Positions 36,285 to 45,382 of a stretch of 64,000 nt of DNA are shown here, in pieces (position 1 is the stretch's first letter; each line of letters starts with the position of its first letter). This stretch comes from Brachymonas sp049977365 (GTDB taxonomy: Bacteria; Pseudomonadota; Gammaproteobacteria; Burkholderiales; Burkholderiaceae_C), in assembly GCF_049977365.1 (NCBI RefSeq), contig NZ_JBNGEN010000007.1, forward strand, positions 62,001-126,000. Reading direction: 5' to 3'. Below the pieces are notes generated by a model. The model ran no database searches and was not told the DNA's origin. It worked only from the letters and a program-made list of their open reading frames with translations. Position numbers and translations under genes: made by a program.

Positions 36285-37400
36285 ATGACCAAACAGCGTA
36301 TCGTGGTGGGCCTCTCGGGTGGAGTCGATTCCGCCGTCACGGCCTACCTGCTCAAGCAACAGGGCCACGAAGTGGTCGGCATCTTCATGAAGAACTGGGA
36401 GGATGACGACGACAGCGAGTACTGTTCCTCCAATGTGGATTTCGTCGATGCCGCTGCCGTGGCGGATGTGCTGGGCATCGAGATCGAGCACGTCAACTTC
36501 GCGGCCGAGTACCGCGACCGTGTCTTTGCCGAATTCCTGCGCGAGTACCAGGCGGGCCGCACCCCCAATCCGGACGTGCTGTGCAACGCCGAGATCAAGT
36601 TCAAGGCCTTTCTCGACCATGCCATGCGCCTCGGGGCCGACCGCATCGCCACCGGCCACTATGCCCGTGTGCGCACGCGGGCCGAAGACGGCCAGGTGGA
36701 GCTGCTCAAGGGCGTCGATCCCGCCAAGGACCAGAGCTATTTCCTGCACCGCCTGACCCAGGCCCAGCTGCGCCGGGCCCTGTTTCCCGTGGGGGAGCTG
36801 CTCAAGACCGAGGTGCGCCGCATCGCCGCCGAGATCGGCCTGCCCAATGCCCGCAAGAAGGATTCCACCGGGATCTGCTTCATCGGCGAGCGGCCGTTCC
36901 GCGAGTTTCTCAATCGCTATCTCGCAAGCAAGCCGGGCCCGATCAAGGACGAGAAGGGGCGCACCATCGGGCGGCACATGGGGCTGTCCTTCTACACCCT
37001 CGGCCAGCGGCAGGGACTGGGCATCGGCGGCATCCGCGACAAGGGCGCTCCGCGTGGCGGCGGCGACCATGCCCCCTGGTTCGTGGCCCGCAAGGACATG
37101 GCCACCAACACCCTCTACGCCGTGCAGGGGCACGACCATCCGTGGCTGCTGTCGCAGACCCTGCAGGCCGACCAGCTGAGCTGGTGCGCGGGGCATCCGC
37201 CCATGGCCGCCACCTCGTCTGCCGGCTTCACCGCCAAGACCCGCTATCGGCAGGCCGATGCGCCCTGCACGCCGTCGCTGCGGGCCGACGGCACCCTGCA
37301 GCTCGACTTTGCCGAGTCGCAGTGGGCCGTCACACCAGGGCAGAGTGCCGTGCTCTACGACGGCGAGGTCTGTCTCGGCGGCGGCATCATCACCGCCTGA
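36285..37400 (+). CDS. mnmA: tRNA 2-thiouridylase MnmA
   Basis: A 371-residue enzyme that puts sulfur on U34 of Lys, Glu and Gln tRNAs. The PP-loop is VVGLSGGVDSAVTAYLL at the N-terminus. The first catalytic Cys is in TPNPDVLCNAEIKF (about residue 105), followed by ATGHYARV and KDQSYFLHRL. The second Cys is in KKDSTGICFIGERPFREFL (about 205). Length is normal. The ATG at 36285 gives MTKQRIVVGLSGG; an alternative ATG at 36276 adds three residues. Confidence 0.95.
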   Translation: MTKQRIVVGLSGGVDSAVTAYLLKQQGHEVVGIFMKNWEDDDDSEYCSSNVDFVDAAAVADVLGIEIEHVNFAAEYRDRVFAEFLREYQAGRTPNPDVLCNAEIKFKAFLDHAMRLGADRIATGHYARVRTRAEDGQVELLKGVDPAKDQSYFLHRLTQAQLRRALFPVGELLKTEVRRIAAEIGLPNARKKDSTGICFIGERPFREFLNRYLASKPGPIKDEKGRTIGRHMGLSFYTLGQRQGLGIGGIRDKGAPRGGGDHAPWFVARKDMATNTLYAVQGHDHPWLLSQTLQADQLSWCAGHPPMAATSSAGFTAKTRYRQADAPCTPSLRADGTLQLDFAESQWAVTPGQSAVLYDGEVCLGGGIITA

Positions 37401-37560
37401 AGCGGGTGGCGATTCTGCCGGGGGCTGATGCAGGTCATCTTCGGCAGGGGCGCCGCCGTGGGCTGTGGCAATCGTCGTTACACTGTCCAGTGAAGCATCC
37501 CACGCGGACAGGGCAGGAGCACGTCTTCTGCCCCGCCGCCAACGACTACGGAGTATTTCC

Positions 37561-37956
37561 ATGAGCAAACACCTCACCGCCGCGCAGCTGACCGAACTCA
37601 AGACCCTGCTCGAAGCCCGCAAGGCCACCATCGAAGCCCGTCTGCAGGAGGTGCAGGAAGGCCAGAGCCGCTCCGACCACGCCCGCGAGATTCTGCTGCA
37701 GGACAGCGATGACCTTTCGCACCGCGCCTCCGACCGCGAGGTCGATCTGGTGGCCAGCGACATGGGCTCGGTCGATCTGGCGCGCATCGACGCCGCCCTC
37801 GAACGCATGAAGAATGGAACCTACGGCTACTGCGACGAATGCGGCTGCGAGATTCCCTACGCCCGCCTCAAGCTCGAACCGCAGACCCAGCACTGTGTGG
37901 CCTGCAAGGGCCGCTGGGAAAAGCGCACCGCCGCCGTGCCCGACGCGCGCATGTGA
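37561..37956 (+). CDS. DksA/TraR-family zinc-finger regulator
   Basis: A 131-residue protein. An N-terminal coiled coil (LTELKTLLEARKATIEARLQ onward) is followed by the four-cysteine zinc finger YGYCDECGCEIPYARLKL then HCVACKGRWEKR (about residues 90-120). This is the DksA/TraR fold that binds in the RNA polymerase secondary channel. It is shorter than canonical E. coli DksA (151 aa). The coil tip reads DSDDLSHRASDREVDL rather than an obvious DxxDxA, so it may be an accessory paralogue instead of the main DksA. A bidirectional terminator follows. Confidence 0.85.
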   Translation: MSKHLTAAQLTELKTLLEARKATIEARLQEVQEGQSRSDHAREILLQDSDDLSHRASDREVDLVASDMGSVDLARIDAALERMKNGTYGYCDECGCEIPYARLKLEPQTQHCVACKGRWEKRTAAVPDARM

Positions 37957-38025
37957 TCCATTCCCGCTGCTGACGGCGCGACTGCCGCGCATCGGCGCAT
38001 GCATTCGTGCCGTCGCACCGCAAAG

Positions 38026-38057
38026 AGCAAAGGGGCCGCAGATGCGGCCCCTTTGCT
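38026..38057. terminator. Bidirectional rho-independent terminator
   Basis: AGCAAAGGGGCCGC (38026-38039) pairs exactly with GCGGCCCCTTTGCT (38044-38057) around a 4-nt loop. It lies between convergent genes, the DksA-family gene on plus and the cytochrome b561 gene on minus. The T-runs are short, so strength rests on the 14-bp stem. Confidence 0.7.
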
Positions 38058-38195
38058 TGGACAGTGTCCCGCAGACATGCAGGGCAGACGGGTAAATGGG
38101 CGGGAGAAGGCCTCCACCTCCACCGGACGCGCTGCCGAGTGGGAACAGGCTGCACCCCGACATCCGCCATCCCCGCCACGGTCAGCGGCGCGAAA

Positions 38196-38750
38196 TCAGC
38201 CCTTGAGGCTCATGCGCAGCAGCGTGTTGTCGTGGCGCATGTAGTGGTGGTACAGAGCCGCCACGGCATGCAGGCCAATGAGGGCATAGCCCAGGTTGGC
38301 CACGGCTTCGTGCACTTCCTTGATGCTGTGAGAAGTATCCTTGTTGACCGCCGAAGCCAGCGAGGGCAGATCGACTCCCCAGAACCACACGTGGCCGCCG
38401 TTGTAGCTCACCGTCAGCCAGCCGGACAGCGGCAGACCGATCATCAGCAGGTACAGCAGGCCTTCGACCGCATGGCTGAGCACGCTCTGCCAGCGCGGCA
38501 GCGGCGGCTCGATGGCGGGGGTGGGAGACGCCAGGCGGGCCAGCAGGCGCAGCCAGGTCACGGCAAAGATCGTCATCCCGACCGTGAAGTGCCAGGACTT
38601 CATGGCGGTGCGCTCTGCACTGCCCTTGGGAAAGATGTCGCTGAATTCCATCAGGGCATATACCGCGATGATGAGCAGCACCGTCAGCCAGTGCAGAAGA
38701 ATCAGGGGCGTGCCAAAGCGGGCAGCCCGGGACGGAAGAGGGGTATTCAT
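38196..38750 (-). CDS. Cytochrome b561-type membrane protein
   Basis: A 184-residue inner-membrane haem protein with four hydrophobic helices. Candidate haem-ligand histidines are in TPLILLHWLTVLLIIAVYAL (helix 1), MKSWHFTVGMTIFAVTWLRL (helix 2), and the last helix regions KEVHEAVANLGYALIGLHAV and AALYHHYMRHD. This is the prokaryotic cytochrome b561 pattern of electron transfer from quinol or superoxide. The start at 38750 begins MNTPLPSRAARFGTPLI; a longer frame upstream is not supported. Confidence 0.88.
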   Translation of the reverse strand: MNTPLPSRAARFGTPLILLHWLTVLLIIAVYALMEFSDIFPKGSAERTAMKSWHFTVGMTIFAVTWLRLLARLASPTPAIEPPLPRWQSVLSHAVEGLLYLLMIGLPLSGWLTVSYNGGHVWFWGVDLPSLASAVNKDTSHSIKEVHEAVANLGYALIGLHAVAALYHHYMRHDNTLLRMSLKG

Positions 38751-38923
38751 GCGCAATCTCCGGAAAAAGGGGCGGAATGTCCTTCCCCCGGGGCCATGCC
38801 GTGGGACAGGCAAGTCGGCGGAAAGACTTCGGCGCCCATTGTCGCATTGCCCGATGAAGCTTCGCTGAAGCCGCAGGGCTGCCTGCACCACCTGCCCCTG
38901 ACGGCACGAGGGGCCGGATGCAG

Positions 38924-38963
38924 CACACCCCCACGGCCGGGCATGTCCAGCCATGGGGGTGTG
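38924..38963 (-). terminator. Hairpin downstream of glcB
   Basis: CACACCCCCA (38924-38933) pairs with TGGGGGTGTG (38954-38963) to form a 10-bp stem with a 20-nt loop, about 65 bp past the glcB stop. There is no T-run on the minus strand. Possible terminator. Confidence 0.45.
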
Positions 38964-39029
38964 TTGGGGGGCCGGAGTCGGTGGCGGCCGTGCCTGCCGG
39001 ACGCAGGGCACGGTCCATGCCCACCGAAA

Positions 39030-41240
39030 TCAGGCAGCGGCTGCAGCGGCCTTGGCCTTCTGGCGCCAGGCGTGCAGGAGCGGCTCGGTGTAGCCGCTCG
39101 GCTGCTCGACGCCCTTGAAGACCAGGTCGAGCGCCGCGCGATAGCCGAAGCTCGTGTCGGCATGGCCTGCCATGGGGCGGTAGGCCGGATCGCCTGCATT
39201 CTGCTCGTCCACCAGGGCAGCCATGCGTTCGAAGGTCGCACGCACCTGCTCGGGGGTCACCACGCCATGCAGCAGCCAGTTGGCCATGTGCTGGCTGGAG
39301 ATGCGCAGGGTGGCGCGGTCTTCCATGAGTCCCACGTTGTGGATGTCGGGCACCTTGGAGCAGCCCACGCCCTGCTCGACCCAGCGCACCACGTAGCCGA
39401 GGATGCCCTGGCAGTTGTTGTCGAGTTCCTGCTGCTTCTCGGCGTCGCTCCAGTCGGTGCGTGCAGCCACCGGCACGGTGAGCAGTCCTGTGAGCAGGGC
39501 GTCGCGTTCGGCAGCCGCGTCGGTCTGTTCGAGCTGGCGCTGCACGTCGGCCACGTTCACCTGGTGGTAGTGCAGCGCGTGCAGGGTGGCGGCCGTGGGG
39601 CTCGGCACCCAGGCCGTGTTGGCGCCAGCGCGGGGATGGGCGATCTTCTGTTCGAGCATGGCCTTCATGAGGTCGGGCATGGCCCACATGCCCTTGCCGA
39701 TCTGGGCCTTGCCGCGCAGGCCGCAGGTCAGGCCCACCAGCACGTTGTTGCGTTCATAGGCCTGAATCCAGGCACTGGACTTCATGTCGCCCTTGCGGAT
39801 CATGGCGCCGGCGCGCATGCCGCTGTGGATCTCGTCGCCGGTACGGTCCAGGAAGCCGGTGTTGATGAAGGCCACCCGCCCACGGGCCGCGGCGATGCAG
39901 GCCTGCAGGTTGATGCTGGTGCGGCGCTCCTCGTCCATGATGCCGAGCTTGACGGTGTTCTGTGCGAGTCCGAGCAGCTGCTCCACGCGGCCGAACAGGT
40001 CGTTGGCAAAGCCGACTTCGGCCGGGCCGTGCATCTTGGGCTTGACGATGTAGACCGAGCCCTTGCGCGAATTGCGGATGCCATCGGCACCCAGCCCCTG
40101 CAGGTCATGCAGGGCAATGGTCGTGGTGATGACCGCATCCATGATGCCTTCGGGAATCTCGCGGCCTTCCGCACCCCACAGAATGGCAGGATTGGTCATC
40201 AGATGGCCCACGTTGCGCACGAACATCAGCGAGCGGCCATGCAGCCGCACCTCGCCCTGACCGTCCGGGGCCGTGTAGAGCCGGTCGGCGTGGAGACCGC
40301 GGGTCATGCTCTGGCCGCCCTTGTCGAAGGTCTCGGTCAGTGTGCCGCGCAGGATGCCGAGCCAGTTGCGGTAGCCCAGGAGCTTGTCCTCGGCGTCGAC
40401 CGCAGCCACGGAATCCTCCAGATCCAGAATGGTGGAGAGCGCTGCCTCGACCACCACGTCGCTCACCCCGGCCAGATCGGACTGGCCGATGGGGGTGGAG
40501 CGGTCGACACGGATGTCGATGTGCAGGCCGTTGTGGGTCAGCAGGATGCTGTCGGGCGCGCGCACGTCTCCCTGGTAGCCCTTGAACTGGGCCGGATCCT
40601 GCAGGGCGACGATCTGTCCGCCCTTCACGTTCACGGCCAGCTGGCCGTCCTGCACGAAGTACACCGTCGCGTCGCGGTGGGAGGCCCCGGCCAGCGGCAC
40701 GGCCTGGTCCAGAAAGTCGCGGGCGAAGGCAATGACCCTGGCGCCGCGGGCGGGGTTGTAGCCCTTGCCCTTGCTGGCTCCATCGGTCTCGGGGATGGCG
40801 TCCGTGCCGTAGAGCGCGTCGTACAGGCTGCCCCAGCGCGCGTTGGCGGCATTGAGGGCATACCGGGCATTCAGGATCGGCACCACCAGCTGCGGACCCG
40901 CCTGTACGGCCAGCTCGTCATCGACCCCGGTCGTGGTGATCTGCGCATCGGCAGGCACCGGCACCAGATAGCCCAGTCCTTCCAGAAAGGCGCGGTAGGC
41001 CGGCAGGTCGGTGATGGGGCCGGGATGGGCGCTGTGCCATTGGTCGAGCGCCGTCTGCAGTCGGTCGCGTTCGGCCAGCAGGGCGGCATTCCGGGGGGCC
41101 AGATCCATCACCAGATCGCTGAATCCCTTCCAGAAAGTGTCCTGTGCGATGCCGACCGGCGGCAGCACCTCCTGGTTGATGAAGTCATAGAGAGTGGAGT
41201 CGACCTGGAGCTGATGGGCCTGGGTGCGGGCGTGTGACAT
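39030..41240 (-). CDS. glcB: Malate synthase G
   Basis: A 736-residue malate synthase of the G isoform (glyoxylate plus acetyl-CoA to malate; usual length about 720-730). Visible blocks are the N-terminal YDFINQEVLPPVGI, ARYALNAANARWGSLYDALY near residue 125, LSTILDLEDSVAAVDAEDK near 265, RSLMFVRNVGHLMTNPAI near 345, and TAWVPSPTAATLHALHYHQV near 555. The start at 41240 matches the family. It serves the glyoxylate shunt or glycolate use, fitting the lactate/glycolate theme of the window. No glc operon partners adjoin it. Confidence 0.94.
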   Translation of the reverse strand: MSHARTQAHQLQVDSTLYDFINQEVLPPVGIAQDTFWKGFSDLVMDLAPRNAALLAERDRLQTALDQWHSAHPGPITDLPAYRAFLEGLGYLVPVPADAQITTTGVDDELAVQAGPQLVVPILNARYALNAANARWGSLYDALYGTDAIPETDGASKGKGYNPARGARVIAFARDFLDQAVPLAGASHRDATVYFVQDGQLAVNVKGGQIVALQDPAQFKGYQGDVRAPDSILLTHNGLHIDIRVDRSTPIGQSDLAGVSDVVVEAALSTILDLEDSVAAVDAEDKLLGYRNWLGILRGTLTETFDKGGQSMTRGLHADRLYTAPDGQGEVRLHGRSLMFVRNVGHLMTNPAILWGAEGREIPEGIMDAVITTTIALHDLQGLGADGIRNSRKGSVYIVKPKMHGPAEVGFANDLFGRVEQLLGLAQNTVKLGIMDEERRTSINLQACIAAARGRVAFINTGFLDRTGDEIHSGMRAGAMIRKGDMKSSAWIQAYERNNVLVGLTCGLRGKAQIGKGMWAMPDLMKAMLEQKIAHPRAGANTAWVPSPTAATLHALHYHQVNVADVQRQLEQTDAAAERDALLTGLLTVPVAARTDWSDAEKQQELDNNCQGILGYVVRWVEQGVGCSKVPDIHNVGLMEDRATLRISSQHMANWLLHGVVTPEQVRATFERMAALVDEQNAGDPAYRPMAGHADTSFGYRAALDLVFKGVEQPSGYTEPLLHAWRQKAKAAAAAA

Positions 41241-41687
41241 GGGGCTTCCTTTGCATCCGGAGAGAAAAATACAGAGACGAACGGTTGTGGCAGGCTGTAC
41301 ACAGAAGTCGCACAGGCGTTTCCACCAAAGTGTCATGCGGTATGTATCATGAATGGCGGTGATGTCGTGCGCATCCGGAATTGCCGGTCGACCGTTCCGT
41401 ATGAATGGACTGTATTACAGCATCAATGGGTTATTAATCGGTAATTTATCTCATGATTGGTGACTTTTTGGGGGGTAATTCAGGCCGCTGGTCCTTGTCT
41501 TCCGGCATGATTGCGGCAGGCGATTGCCTGACGGGGCAGCAGGGATGTTCACGAATCATTCAGAATATGCCGGCCACCACACGCTGGCATCTCCCCGGGG
41601 CAGGAAGGCCCAGGGGCAGAGCGGCAGGCCTGTCTTGCAGGACGGGCCCTGCATCAGGGAGTCTTCCGCCACTACAACCTACACATC
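41241..41687. promoter_or_regulatory. Divergent control region glcB / phasin
   Basis: About 450 bp, with an A+T-rich core at 41400-41470 (GGGTTATTAATCGGTAATTT) that contrasts with the flanks and probably holds the two promoters. No operator could be assigned. No credible gene. Confidence 0.4.
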
Positions 41688-42137
41688 ATGAACCATTACA
41701 CCATTCCCAATACGCGCAAGGCACTGCAGCTCGCCAAGCAGACCACCGAGCTGTCCTTTGCGGCGCCTCAGGTCGTGGCTCTGCGCGTGGCACGCATGGC
41801 CACGGCCGGGGCTGACCCCTCCGAGGAAGACCGGCGCGAATTCACCCTGATGGGGGCCGAAAAGCTGGCGGCCTTCACCGAATCGTGGCACGCCATGGGA
41901 ATGCAGATGCTGCAGGCGCAGCAGCATTTCTGGTCGGGATGGTGGGGCTACTGTGCCAATCCCCTCAAGTGGGCGCAGCCCTGGGAAGGCATGGGGCTGG
42001 CCGCCGTGGGCAGCCAGTACCAGCAGGCCTGGCTTGATGTGATGCGCAAGGGGCTCAAGCCCGTGCACAGCCGTGCAGTGGCCAATGCCCGCCGCCTGGG
42101 ACACCCGGAAGCGGCACGCGCCAGCGCCCTGCGCTGA
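41688..42137 (+). CDS. Phasin-like polyhydroxyalkanoate granule protein
   Basis: A 149-residue protein without signal peptide or membrane segment. It is alpha-helical and amphipathic, with the arrangement FTLMGAEKLAAFTESWHAMG then MQMLQAQQHFWSGWWGYCAN seen in short phasin-like proteins of Burkholderiales. Such proteins coat PHA granules and control their size. Assignment rests on pattern and size, not on a strict motif. The 5' leader lacks a clear Shine-Dalgarno site. No phaC or phaB genes occur in the window. Confidence 0.6.
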   Translation: MNHYTIPNTRKALQLAKQTTELSFAAPQVVALRVARMATAGADPSEEDRREFTLMGAEKLAAFTESWHAMGMQMLQAQQHFWSGWWGYCANPLKWAQPWEGMGLAAVGSQYQQAWLDVMRKGLKPVHSRAVANARRLGHPEAARASALR

Positions 42138-42223
42138 AGCGCACCCCGCAAAGCCTGTCCGCTGCCCCTCCATCCCTTCCCGTGTGAGCCGGGGCGTGGA
42201 TGGGATCGGCGGACGTCAGGACA

Positions 42224-43519
42224 TCAGGAGTCCAGGGCCAGGGGGTCGGTGGCTTCCAGCTCGTAGCTGGCCGCCAGCATGGCCAGCCGCCCGATGACCC
42301 CATACATGTAGAAGCGGTTGGGCGCACTCATGCCCGGCTTCTTGCCCAGTTCGGGCAGGTGGGTGCTGCGGTCGAACGCCAGTGGCACATACTTGGCGCC
42401 GGCCGTGTTGAGGTTCTCGTCCACGCCGCGTTCCTGGTGCATGCGGTAGAACCCTCCCACCACGTAGCGGTCCATGAGGTACACGACCGGCTCGGCTGCG
42501 GCGTCGTGGATGCGCTCCTGGGTGAGTACCCCTTCCTGCACGATCACCTTGCTCACGGGCTGCCCGCCCTTGAGGTGGTTGAGGTCCTTGCGGGACTGGC
42601 AGCTCAGATCGTCGAGTTCGGCGGCATCATGCACGGTGACGATGCCCATGCCGTAGGTGCCGTTGTCGGGCTTGACGAGCACGAAGGGCTTTTCGTGGAT
42701 GCCGTACTCCTTGTACTTGCGCCGGATGCGGGTCAGCACCGTGTCGACCTGGTGGCGCACGCCGTCGAGCCCGTGCGGGTCGGTGAGATCGACTTCTCCG
42801 CACGGAGCAAAGAGGGGGTTGATGAGCCACGGGTCGATGCCCAGCATCTTGCCGAAGCGCTTGGCGACATCGTCGTAGCAGGCAAAGTGCGTGCCCTTGT
42901 GGCGCACGTTCCAGCCGGCATGCAGAGGCGGCAGCAGGTTCTGCTCGTGCAGGTCTTCCAGAATGCCGGGCATGCCGGAGCTCAGGTCGTTGTTGAGCAG
43001 GATGGTGCAGGGATCGAAGTCCCGCAGCACCAGCCGCCGCTCCGTGCGCAGCACGGGCTCGACCAGCAGGGTATGTCCATTGTGCAGCGTAAAGCGCGTG
43101 GCTTCGCGCAGATCGGGGTCGATCGAGCCGATGCGCACGTTCAGTCCGGCCATGCGGAAGATGCGTTCGAGCTGGGCCACGTTGTGCAGGTAGGACAGGT
43201 CGGTGCGGAGCGTGTTCTCGGGAATGATGAGCAGGTTGCGCGCCTCGGGGCAGACTTTCTCGATGGCGGCCATGGCCGCCTGCACCGCCAGCGGCAGCAT
43301 GGGCTCGGAAAGGTTGTTCCAGCCGGCGGGAAAGAGGTTGGTGTCCACCGGGGCGAGCTTGAAGCCCGCATTGCGGATGTCGACGGAGGTGTAGAACGGA
43401 GGCGTGTGCTCCATCCATTCCAGGCGGAACCACCGTTCGGTGGCGGGCATGGAGTCGATGATGCGTTGCTCAAGTTCGTTGATCGGCCCGGTCAGGGCAG
43501 TCACGAGGTGGGGAACCAT
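42224..43519 (-). CDS. gshA: Glutamate-cysteine ligase, proteobacterial GshA type
   Basis: A 431-residue enzyme for the first step of glutathione synthesis, belonging to the family found in Burkholderiales and not the E. coli GshA fold. Diagnostic stretches are FKLAPVDTNLFPAGWNNLSE near residue 55, ARNLLIIPENTLRTDLSYL near 95, GIHEKPFVLVKPDNGTYGMG near 275, and SAPNRFYMYGVIGRLAMLA near the end. Length is normal. No gshB is visible here. Confidence 0.9.
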   Translation of the reverse strand: MVPHLVTALTGPINELEQRIIDSMPATERWFRLEWMEHTPPFYTSVDIRNAGFKLAPVDTNLFPAGWNNLSEPMLPLAVQAAMAAIEKVCPEARNLLIIPENTLRTDLSYLHNVAQLERIFRMAGLNVRIGSIDPDLREATRFTLHNGHTLLVEPVLRTERRLVLRDFDPCTILLNNDLSSGMPGILEDLHEQNLLPPLHAGWNVRHKGTHFACYDDVAKRFGKMLGIDPWLINPLFAPCGEVDLTDPHGLDGVRHQVDTVLTRIRRKYKEYGIHEKPFVLVKPDNGTYGMGIVTVHDAAELDDLSCQSRKDLNHLKGGQPVSKVIVQEGVLTQERIHDAAAEPVVYLMDRYVVGGFYRMHQERGVDENLNTAGAKYVPLAFDRSTHLPELGKKPGMSAPNRFYMYGVIGRLAMLAASYELEATDPLALDS

Positions 43520-43640
43520 GGCAGGGGGGAGAGAAAGAGGTGGAGGGCCGGCAGCAAAATACGCTTCCAGTTGAGGCCAGTTCCGGAGGATTCAAGGAGG
43601 TGCAGGACACGCTGCAAGGAAGGAGAAAGAGGCTGTCTCC

Positions 43641-45230
43641 TCACTTTGGCGCAGAATCGTCTGCGGCGCCTGCCGTGTCCGCATCTTCTGACGTGGAGCC
43701 CTCTGGCGGGGTGGTCGACGCCGGAGTCTGCGCGGCGGCTGTGTTCGGGAGCGGCACGGATGGATCGGCGCTGGCCTCGGCGGGGGAGGAAGAGGGCGCC
43801 GCGCTGCTGCCTGGGGCTGCCTCGGGGGCGATGTCCGAAGGAGCTTCCGAGGCGCTGTGGAGCGCATGGGAGTTGTCCTCCCGGCTGTCGCGCACCACAT
43901 AGGCGGGCTGCAGCGAGAGGTACATGGCTCCGGCCAGAGCCGGATAGAGCGGTCGGCTGATGAGGCGAGACAGCATGGCCGCCACCATGGCCGCAGCCAT
44001 CAGGCTCAGCACCATGGCGCCTCCATCCACCATTTCCATCACGATGATGAAGGCTGTCAGCGGCGCCTGGGTCACTGCGGCCAGAAAGGCCGCCATGCCC
44101 AGCGCAATCAGGGGGGCCAGAATGGTCATGTTCTGGCTGTAGTAGGCCACGTCGTAGCCCACCCCCGCGCCCACGGCCAGACTCGGTGCGAAGATGCCGC
44201 CCGGCACGCCGGACCAGGCCGTCAGCCAGGTGGCCAGGAACTTGAGGGGCACGAACAGGAACGACGGGCGTTCGGTCTGCGTCAGCATGTTCCGTACCGA
44301 TTCGGCCCCGCCGCCGAACGTGGCGCCCTGTGTGGCCAGCCCGATGCCTGCGATCAGCAGCCCCAGAAACGCGGCGAAGGGCAGCGGATACCGCCGTCGC
44401 AGCGCATTGAGGGGGGAGGGCGCACCATTGAGCGAGGCCGTCATCACCCGCGCGAACAGCCCGCCCAGCAGACCGCTGGCCAGCGTCACCCCGATACCGG
44501 GGCCCAGCATCGACAGGCTGATGGGAGGCACGACGATCGTGCCCAGGAAATGCTGGTTGCCAAAGAACGTGATGCCCACCAGACCGGCGAGCACGATCAC
44601 CACGATGATGAGGCTGCTGTTTCTGGGCGGCAGCTTGCGGCCCAGCTCCTCCAGCGCGAACACCACCCCGGCCAGTGGCGCATTGAACGTGGCCGCGAGT
44701 CCGGCCGCACCACCTGCCACCAGCAGGGCATGCACGCCCAGTTCCGAATCCTTGCGCAGCCAGCGGCGGGCATGCAGCATCACCCCGGCGGCTACCTGGA
44801 CCGAAGGGCCTTCGCGCCCGATCGACAGCCCACCCAAAAGTCCGGCGGCAGACAGCAGGATCTTGGCCACCGACAGCCGCAGCGACACAAAGCTCGTGCG
44901 CTGCGATGGCGTCAGGTCAGGCTCCAGCGCCACCATCACCTGTGGAATGCCCGAGCCCCCGGCTCGGGGAAACCACCGTCGCGTGCACCAGGCCACGGCC
45001 ACGGTACACAGGGGCGTCCACACCAGCAGTGCCAGAGGCCAGGCCGCATAGAGCCGGGAGAACAGGCCAAAGGTCCGATCGGTCAGCCAGGTGAAGGCCA
45101 CCACGCTCAGACCGGCCAGCGTGGCATACCCGAGAATGATGGCCCGATCCACCCACTGCCGTCCCTGCGCCAGTTCCTGGCGCACGTTGTGCCAGACATT
45201 GGGTTCTTCGCGTAGGGAGGGATCGTCCAT
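43641..45230 (-). CDS. ClC-family chloride channel/transporter
   Basis: A 529-residue membrane protein with the three ClC selectivity motifs: AGGSGIPQVMVAL (about residue 90), GGLSIGREGPSVQVAAG (about 130) and SGVPGGIFAPSLAVGAG (about 335). The hydrophobic body ends near residue 440. The last ~85 residues are a Ser/Ala/Pro/acid-rich cytoplasmic tail with no CBS domains, probably disordered. The residue after GREGP in motif two is Ser, and a proton-glutamate equivalent cannot be assigned by eye, so channel versus antiporter is open. The start at 45230 is MDDPSLREEPN. Confidence 0.88.
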   Translation of the reverse strand: MDDPSLREEPNVWHNVRQELAQGRQWVDRAIILGYATLAGLSVVAFTWLTDRTFGLFSRLYAAWPLALLVWTPLCTVAVAWCTRRWFPRAGGSGIPQVMVALEPDLTPSQRTSFVSLRLSVAKILLSAAGLLGGLSIGREGPSVQVAAGVMLHARRWLRKDSELGVHALLVAGGAAGLAATFNAPLAGVVFALEELGRKLPPRNSSLIIVVIVLAGLVGITFFGNQHFLGTIVVPPISLSMLGPGIGVTLASGLLGGLFARVMTASLNGAPSPLNALRRRYPLPFAAFLGLLIAGIGLATQGATFGGGAESVRNMLTQTERPSFLFVPLKFLATWLTAWSGVPGGIFAPSLAVGAGVGYDVAYYSQNMTILAPLIALGMAAFLAAVTQAPLTAFIIVMEMVDGGAMVLSLMAAAMVAAMLSRLISRPLYPALAGAMYLSLQPAYVVRDSREDNSHALHSASEAPSDIAPEAAPGSSAAPSSSPAEASADPSVPLPNTAAAQTPASTTPPEGSTSEDADTAGAADDSAPK

Positions 45231-45382
45231 GAGGCAGGGGTGCGGCGCAGGCAAAAGGGGGGATTGTAGAAAAAAACGGCATGCCCGTCAGCCCGGCGTC
45301 ATGCACTCAGCCAGGGCATTCTGCGGACAGGGCCGCCTCGGCCCCCAGGATCAGGCCCGGGGAGCCGTGGGCGACGAGTGCC

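Noticed and set aside
38007..41237. 1076-codon plus-strand frame opposite glcB
   Set aside because: Shadow frame; begins inside a terminator and runs across several minus-strand features.
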